Below are positions 6,679 to 10,469 of a stretch of DNA of 10,469 bases, one piece after another. A model generated the notes under the pieces. It worked only from the letters and a program-made list of their open reading frames with translations. It was not told the DNA's origin and made no database searches. The position numbers and the translations under genes are program-made. Every line of letters begins with the position of its first letter. Position 1 is the stretch's first letter. The stretch comes from Dethiosulfatibacter sp. (GTDB lineage Bacteria; Bacillota_A; Clostridia; Tissierellales; Dethiosulfatibacteraceae): the NCBI GenBank assembly GCA_019084435.1, contig JAHRFV010000073.1:1-10469 (forward strand). Direction: 5' to 3'.

Positions 6679-8040
6679 ATGATTTTAAAGCATTATTTTA
6701 TCGAGAAGATAGCTCACAGCTCCTATATGCTGATGGGTGAGAAGATTTGTGCTGTGGTGGATCCCAGTAGAGATGTTGATGAATATCTTGAAGAAGCAAA
6801 AAAAAGAGGTCTGAGAATCACGCATATTCTCGAGACGCATCTCCATGCTGATTTTGTCTCGGGACATATAGAATTAGCGGAAAAAACAGGGGCGAAAATA
6901 TATATGCCAAAATCGGCGGAAGCTGTCTTTCATCATGTTGGCGTTGAAGAGGGGGACGAGTTCTATATTGAGGATATGAAAATAAATGTCATAGAGACGC
7001 CAGGACATACTCCCGAGCACATCAGTTATATTGTTACAGATACCGGTAGAGGTGGCGATCCGATTGGCGTATTTGTAGGAGACACCCTATTTGTTGGAGA
7101 TGTGGGAAGACCGGATTTGTTTCCTAATCGCGCAGATGAGTTGGCCAGAAAACTTTACGATAGCTTGTTCAATAAGTTGATGAGTCTGCCTGATTTTTGT
7201 GAGGTTTATCCTGCTCATGGTGCAGGATCTCTCTGTGGGAAATCAATGGGCGCCAAATATATGACAACAATCGGATACGAGAGAAAATATAACCCTATAC
7301 TTCAAGTGAAAAACATGGATCTTTTCATCAAAGCTTTGACGGAGAATATGCCTGGAGCACCGGATCATTTTTCCAGGAGCAGCAAAATCAATGCTTTAGG
7401 ACCAACACCTATCAGCAAACTTCCCCAGATGCAGATTCTGAAGCCGGAGGAGTTTCTGAAAGCGAGTGAAAGTGAAAGTGTGATTGTCGTTGATGTCAGG
7501 AGTTATCATGCATTTGGAGGATTGCATATTCCCAATGCCTATAATCTCGACAGCACAGGAAACCTACCTACCTTTGCAGGCTGGGTGCTACCACCTGAAA
7601 AAGATATTCTATTGGTCGCTGAAACCCTTGAAACTGCAAAAGAAGCGATGTTATGGATGCAAAGGGTCGGAATGGACAATACGATCGGATTTTTAGAGGG
7701 AGGATTGCATAATTGGGCTGCGTTGGGATTGCCGGTCAGCTATGTCAAGCAAATAAGTCCTGAAGAGTACGAGAAAATCAAGAATGAAGATGATATCTTA
7801 ATGATTGATGGTAGAGATAAATTGGCATTTGATGAAGGACATATAGAGAATTCCATTAATATTCCTTCACCTGATTTAAGAAAAAGGTATGTAGAATTAG
7901 ATAAGGGTAAGAGAATAGTCATCATATGTAATTCAGGTGTCAGATCGAGTCTTGGAATCAGCATATTGAAACAAAAAGGATTCAAGGAAGTTATGAATTT
8001 GTCAGGCGGTATGCAGGGTTACCAGGCTTATATGGGTTAA
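6679..8040 (+). CDS. CstB-like persulfide dioxygenase-rhodanese fusion (MBL fold)
   Basis: 453 residues in three parts. The metallo-beta-lactamase fold (1 to about 240) has THLHAD (H54, H56, D58), PGH (H110), GDTLF (D135) and PAHGAGSLCGK (H180, C186). H54, H110 and D135 fit the iron ligands of ETHE1/CstB-type persulfide dioxygenases. The first rhodanese domain (about 250-355) lacks the loop cysteine and is probably structural. The second (about 360-453) has the intact loop CNSGVRSS with C417 as the sulfur-carrying residue. Order and length match Staphylococcus CstB, which oxidises a persulfide to sulfite-level sulfur and transfers a second persulfide sulfur to form thiosulfate. C186 lies where CstB has an extra cysteine near the iron site. 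GGGGAGG is 8 nt before the start. It is followed after 12 nt by YeeE/YedE genes, placing the enzyme beside sulfur transporters. Confidence 0.92.
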   Translation: MILKHYFIEKIAHSSYMLMGEKICAVVDPSRDVDEYLEEAKKRGLRITHILETHLHADFVSGHIELAEKTGAKIYMPKSAEAVFHHVGVEEGDEFYIEDMKINVIETPGHTPEHISYIVTDTGRGGDPIGVFVGDTLFVGDVGRPDLFPNRADELARKLYDSLFNKLMSLPDFCEVYPAHGAGSLCGKSMGAKYMTTIGYERKYNPILQVKNMDLFIKALTENMPGAPDHFSRSSKINALGPTPISKLPQMQILKPEEFLKASESESVIVVDVRSYHAFGGLHIPNAYNLDSTGNLPTFAGWVLPPEKDILLVAETLETAKEAMLWMQRVGMDNTIGFLEGGLHNWAALGLPVSYVKQISPEEYEKIKNEDDILMIDGRDKLAFDEGHIENSINIPSPDLRKRYVELDKGKRIVIICNSGVRSSLGISILKQKGFKEVMNLSGGMQGYQAYMG

Positions 8041-8052
8041 AAGGAGGTTCTT

Positions 8053-8565
8053 ATGAGAATTTTTACTATGGTACAGTGGTCCCCATACATTGTTGGTATT
8101 TTGATAGGTGCACTGAACTTGGTTGCCATGCTTCTTTCTGATAAGGTTTTAGGTGCATCAACCAGTTACGCGAAAGCTAGCGGTATGGTAAGAAATTTTT
8201 TTGACAAGGAATATGTTAAGAAAAACGAGTTTTATTTACAGAATGCAATTAACATTGATTGGGGATTTATGCTGGTTGTGGGCATCATCATTGGAGCATT
8301 CATTTCAGCGGCATTGTCGAATGATTTTAGTCTGGTACTGGTACCAAACATGTGGGCCAATGAAATATCCAATAGTTTCTTTGTCAGATTTATAATAGCT
8401 GTGTTTGGTGGTATAGTGCTGGGAATCGGTTCGAGATGGGCTGGAGGATGTACAAGTGGTCATGGTATCAGTGGGACAAGTCAGTTGTCAGTTCTCAGCT
8501 GGGTAGCTTCAATTTTTTTCTTCATTGGTGGTATCGCAACAGCTTTTCTGATTTATGGATTTTAG
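8053..8565 (+). CDS. YeeE/YedE family half-size sulfur transporter, first subunit
   Basis: 170 residues with about four to five membrane segments. The family signature GGCTSGHG is at 131-138 with C133. In full-length YeeE/YedE (TsuA) proteins, conserved cysteines in two such motifs relay thiosulfate through the membrane; here the motifs are split over two genes, as in the PmpA/PmpB arrangement. A loop between the first and second helices (about 33-68) is longer and more polar than the rest. AAGGAGG at 8041-8047 lies 5 nt before the ATG. The stop codon TAG is inside the AGGAGG of the next gene, so the two halves are probably made in a coupled way and form a complex. The substrate could be thiosulfate, persulfide or another small sulfur species. 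Confidence 0.9.
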   Translation: MRIFTMVQWSPYIVGILIGALNLVAMLLSDKVLGASTSYAKASGMVRNFFDKEYVKKNEFYLQNAINIDWGFMLVVGIIIGAFISAALSNDFSLVLVPNMWANEISNSFFVRFIIAVFGGIVLGIGSRWAGGCTSGHGISGTSQLSVLSWVASIFFFIGGIATAFLIYGF

Positions 8566-8580
8566 GAGGTGAAATGAGAG

Positions 8581-9138
8581 ATGACTAAACTACATGAAAA
8601 TAAAAATATGCAATTGTTTTTAGGATTGTTGATGGGTATTGTCTTTGGATTTCTCCTTCACAAAGGTGGAGTTTCCAAATATGACATTATTTTGGCACAA
8701 TTGAGATTAACTGATTTCACCGTCCTTAAAATCATGCTTTCTGCAGTTATAGTAACGATGCTTGGAATCAGTTATCTGTATCCTAAGGGCATGGTCAAGA
8801 TTCAAGTTAAGCCAGGATCAATAAAGAATTCTATTATTGGAGGTCTTATTTTCGGTGTTGGATTTGCTACCCTTGGTTATTGTCCTGGGACCATAGCAGC
8901 AGCTGTTGGAAATGGATATCTCGATGGTTTAATTGGCGGAATGATTGGTATTATCATAGGATCAGGTATATATGCTGCTTTTTACAGTGATTGGAAAAAG
9001 AAAAGGCTGATTACTGAAGATAAATATAGTAGTCTGTCAATGTTTGATTCTATGAAAGGAAATCCATTCAGATATACATTACCTTTTTCAGCTATTCTCG
9101 TCATTTTTATGATAATACTTGAAATTGCAGAACTTTAG
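8581..9138 (+). CDS. YeeE/YedE family half-size sulfur transporter, second subunit
   Basis: 185 residues with about five membrane segments and the second YeeE/YedE signature, FATLGYCPGT (C101). It complements the GGCTSGHG half encoded just upstream, and the two together equal one full-length transporter. Residues about 133-165 form a polar cytoplasmic-type loop before the last helix. AGGAGG at 8564-8569 is 11 nt from the ATG used here, which is long. A second ATG at 8574 sits at a more normal distance but gives only MRDD before a TAA at 8586-8588. No in-frame start exists between the upstream stop (TGA at 8575-8577) and 8581. Translation may thus depend on reinitiation or coupling. Confidence 0.88.
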   Translation: MTKLHENKNMQLFLGLLMGIVFGFLLHKGGVSKYDIILAQLRLTDFTVLKIMLSAVIVTMLGISYLYPKGMVKIQVKPGSIKNSIIGGLIFGVGFATLGYCPGTIAAAVGNGYLDGLIGGMIGIIIGSGIYAAFYSDWKKKRLITEDKYSSLSMFDSMKGNPFRYTLPFSAILVIFMIILEIAEL

Positions 9139-9146
9139 GAGGAATC

Positions 9147-9497
9147 ATGCTAGAATATCCACACGAATTATTACACAATTTATCTGTTATCATGGCACTT
9201 CTGGCTATGGTTATTATGGTCTATGGCGTTATTGTTGCTTTTGTGAAACTTGTTTATTCAGAGTTGAGAAGGAAAGAAAGATTCATCTGTTATGATGACA
9301 GAGAGGAACTACGGGTCAATCTGGGCTCATACATATTACTCGCTCTTGAAATCCTGATCGTAGCAGATGTTATAGAATCAATCTCCAATAGAACATATGA
9401 GGATTTAATCATACTGGCTGGCATTGTTGTTATCAGAACCATGATGGGTTATTTTCTGGATAAGGAATTAGCCTCCCATATCAGGCATAAAAAATAG
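9147..9497 (+). CDS. DUF1622 family membrane protein
   Basis: 116 residues with three predicted membrane helices (about 13-37, 59-78, 86-104). It has the DUF1622 pattern: a basic loop, then RVNLGSYILLALEILIVADV (56-75), DLIILAGIVVIRT (86-98) and a GYFLDKE end. The biochemical role of DUF1622 is unknown. AGGAGG at 9137-9142 overlaps the TAG stop of the YeeE/YedE gene and lies 4 nt before the ATG, so it belongs to the sulfur operon and is its last gene. Its presence suggests a helper or small channel role in sulfur transport, but this is only guilt by association. Confidence 0.88.
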   Translation: MLEYPHELLHNLSVIMALLAMVIMVYGVIVAFVKLVYSELRRKERFICYDDREELRVNLGSYILLALEILIVADVIESISNRTYEDLIILAGIVVIRTMMGYFLDKELASHIRHKK

Positions 9498-9527
9498 AGT
9501 GCGGATATCCGCACTCTACGCTTTTTT
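9495..9527. terminator. bidirectional terminator between sulfur operon and rubredoxin-like gene
   Basis: TAGAGTGCGG (9495-9504) and CCGCACTCTA (9509-9518) form a perfect 10-bp stem with loop ATAT. The plus strand continues CGCTTTTTTG, and the minus strand continues directly into TTTTTTATG. The TAG stop codon of the DUF1622 gene is the base of the stem. It therefore can end both convergent transcripts. Confidence 0.9.
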
Positions 9528-9534
9528 GTTCAAA

Positions 9535-9870
9535 TTACCATTTGCCTTTGCCAACGTGTCCGGCAATTTCAGCCTTGCACATCTGCTTTAGTTGCCACGC
9601 CATGTCTTGTGCTTTTTTGAAAATGTCGACGCATGGTGGATCCAGATCCAATTCTACTCCTTCATCTGCCAGTTCTTCGATTGCCATACAAAGATTTATG
9701 ATATCCATGTGAATATCGTTTGTTCTGTCGGAGTTGATAATTTTATTTGTTGCCTCATCACTCAATAATTCAAACTTCTCTCTGGGTGCACCACACTTAG
9801 GGCATTTATCCCCTAATTTACTCTCCTCTGTTACATATCCACAAACTGAACATTTTAATAATTTTTCCAT
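9535..9870 (-). CDS. rubredoxin-like metal-ribbon protein with C-terminal helical domain
   Basis: 111 residues. Residues 1-35 form a rubredoxin/rubrerythrin-type ribbon with C7-x2-C10 and C23-x2-C26 (CSVCGYVTEE...CPKCGAP), able to hold iron or zinc. The rest (about 36-111) is a predicted helical domain with an acidic middle (EELADEGVELDLD) and a late basic-aromatic end. In rubrerythrins the rubredoxin domain is usually C-terminal; here it is N-terminal with no ferritin-like di-iron motif visible. A role in electron transfer or oxidative stress is possible but not shown. AAGGAGG at 9885-9879 is 8 nt before the ATG. It is monocistronic, with its own promoter and the shared terminator. Confidence 0.85.
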   Translation of the reverse strand: MEKLLKCSVCGYVTEESKLGDKCPKCGAPREKFELLSDEATNKIINSDRTNDIHMDIINLCMAIEELADEGVELDLDPPCVDIFKKAQDMAWQLKQMCKAEIAGHVGKGKW

Positions 9871-9911
9871 ATATGCTACCTCCTTGGAATTTTATTTTAT
9901 TGTGCATATAT

Positions 9912-9939
9912 ATTTTATCATTTATCTATGAAAAAACAA
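9912..9939 (-). promoter_or_regulatory. promoter for rubredoxin-like gene
   Basis: Read on the minus strand, TTGTTT (9939-9934), 16-nt spacer, TAAAAT (9917-9912) with a TGA extension just before it. It lies about 40 nt upstream of the start codon at 9870. Confidence 0.6.
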
Positions 9940-9972
9940 TATAATTAGTTCAAATTTATAATAAAACTAAAA

Positions 9973-9991
9973 ATCATGATGGTTTCATGAT
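9973..9991. repeat. inverted repeat ATCATGA/TCATGAT
   Basis: ATCATGA (9973-9979) and TCATGAT (9985-9991) are perfect 7-bp arms around a 5-nt spacer, in the gap between the divergent rubredoxin-like and efflux genes. No T-run follows on either strand, so it is more likely a protein site or chance than a terminator. Confidence 0.4.
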
Positions 9992-10012
9992 CAATTAATC
10001 ACTTCTTAAATG

Positions 10013-10024
10013 CGAATTAATTCG
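10013..10024. promoter_or_regulatory. 12-bp palindrome just upstream of efflux promoter
   Basis: CGAATTAATTCG is a perfect 12-bp palindrome ending 1 nt before the -35 box at 10026. Its position suits an activator or repressor site, possibly MarR-like given the AATT-rich core, but the protein is unknown. Confidence 0.4.
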
Positions 10025-10025
10025 A

Positions 10026-10054
10026 TTGAATTGTGATGGATATTATGCTATGAT
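10026..10054 (+). promoter_or_regulatory. promoter for efflux adaptor gene
   Basis: TTGAAT at 10026-10031, 17-nt spacer, TATGAT at 10049-10054 with TGC extension. Transcription is expected to begin near 10061, that is, inside the TetR-type palindrome. Confidence 0.7.
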
Positions 10055-10060
10055 TTAGGA

Positions 10061-10077
10061 ACCGACTGGTCGGTCGG
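10061..10077. promoter_or_regulatory. TetR-type operator overlapping transcription start
   Basis: ACCGAC-TG-GTCGGT (10061-10074) is a perfect inverted repeat with 6-bp arms, followed by a further CGG so that GTCGG also occurs at 10073-10077. Palindromes of this ACCGACYGGTCGGT kind are typical of TetR/AcrR repressor sites in front of efflux genes. Its GC-rich bases stand out from the AT-rich surroundings. No tetR gene lies in the window; it may be farther downstream. Confidence 0.7.
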
Positions 10078-10100
10078 AACGAATACGACGGAGGTATATT

Positions 10101-10469
10101 TTGAAAAACAGACTTGGAATAGTATTATTATTAATTTTGTTGGTTGTTGCTTTTACAGCATGTTCAACCGATCAGACAACAGATGAAACGGAGGAAAGTT
10201 TTATCGCTGTTGAAATAGAAGTTTTGCAGCGGTCTCAGTTATATATTGAGAATAACTTCACTGGCAGAGCTTATCCAGGCAATGATGCTTACGTGTTACC
10301 TACACTAATAGCAGAAGTGGAGGAGGTCTACGTGTCAGTGGGAGATCTTGTAGACAAAGATGATGTTTTATTTAAATTAGATAAAAGTAACATACAAAAC
10401 CAGGTAGATCAAGCTAATGCGGCCTATCAATCTGCTTTAGCCAATCTTGCTATGACTACTGAGCAAATC
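10101..10469 (+). CDS. RND-type efflux periplasmic-adaptor/membrane-fusion lipoprotein, 5' part
   Basis: Starts with TTG at 10101, supported by GGAGG at 10090-10094 with 6-nt spacing. 123 codons are open to the window edge. A signal peptide (KNRLGIV plus a leucine-rich core) ends at FTAC, with C21 the probable lipidated cysteine. After an acidic linker comes the start of the adaptor fold: TGRAYPGNDAYVLP, then a biotinyl/lipoyl-like segment EVEEVYVSVGDLVDKDDVLFKLD (about 75-97), then a helix rich in Gln and Ala (QVDQANAAYQSALANL), the first arm of the coiled-coil hairpin. Such proteins link an RND or ABC pump to the outside in drug or metal export. The pump gene should follow downstream. A TetR-type operator sits on its promoter. 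Confidence 0.88.
   Translation, partial: MKNRLGIVLLLILLVVAFTACSTDQTTDETEESFIAVEIEVLQRSQLYIENNFTGRAYPGNDAYVLPTLIAEVEEVYVSVGDLVDKDDVLFKLDKSNIQNQVDQANAAYQSALANLAMTTEQI

Noticed and set aside
7484..7985. Extra open frames on both strands within the persulfide dioxygenase gene
   Set aside because: They overlap the rhodanese domains in other frames and show no independent signals.
9734..9931. Plus-strand open frame opposite the rubredoxin-like gene
   Set aside because: It is antisense to the cysteine-ribbon coding region and reads through that gene's promoter.
1..10469. CRISPR array, tRNA/rRNA, insertion sequence or prophage
   Set aside because: No regularly spaced repeats, no cloverleaf-like or rRNA-like segments, and no transposase or integrase motif were seen on either strand.

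Overview
The window looks like a piece of chromosome from a low-GC, probably anaerobic Firmicute (Clostridia type). The evidence is the AT-rich DNA, strong AGGAGG-type ribosome binding sites, TTGNNN-16/17-TATAAT promoters often with a TGn extension, ECF-vitamin and DUF1622/DUF1904-type genes, a rubredoxin-like zinc/iron ribbon protein and monoderm-style lipoproteins. The species cannot be named from the sequence alone. No rRNA, tRNA, CRISPR array, transposase or recognisable prophage gene was seen.

Left part (1-3500): an unresolved edge, then a MocR-type regulator (GntR helix-turn-helix fused to an aminotransferase-like domain) on the minus strand. It is divergent from an ECF transporter S component and a YaiI/YqxD (UPF0178) gene. 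MocR proteins next to ECF S components usually point to vitamin B6 control, so a PdxR/PdxU2-like pair is the best guess. A small coiled-coil/zinc-ribbon protein follows with its own promoter and a strong terminator, then a convergent DUF1904-type tautomerase-fold protein.

Middle part (3560-4730): two single-gene units, each with its own extended -10 promoter. One encodes a conserved two-helix membrane protein of unknown function that lacks a visible ribosome binding site. The other encodes a small lipoprotein with an EF-hand-like loop.

Main operon (about 4738-9527): one good promoter, a roughly 95-nt leader with competing inverted repeats, and five tightly packed genes ending in a bidirectional terminator. 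They encode an SLC13/DASS permease with two TrkA-C domains, a CstB-like metallo-beta-lactamase persulfide dioxygenase fused to two rhodanese domains, two half-size YeeE/YedE sulfur transporters, and a DUF1622 membrane protein. Together they read as a reactive-sulfur handling module: the soluble enzyme oxidises persulfide sulfur, and the membrane proteins move sulfur compounds in or out. It resembles the BigR/blh and cst systems, but has an SLC13 permease where those have a TauE-type one and adds DUF1622. This is the most interesting part of the window.

Right part (9535-10469): a convergent rubredoxin-like protein gene, then a regulated promoter whose start site overlaps a TetR-type palindrome. 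That promoter drives a lipoprotein membrane-fusion protein of an RND-type efflux system. The gene starts with TTG and runs off the window edge.
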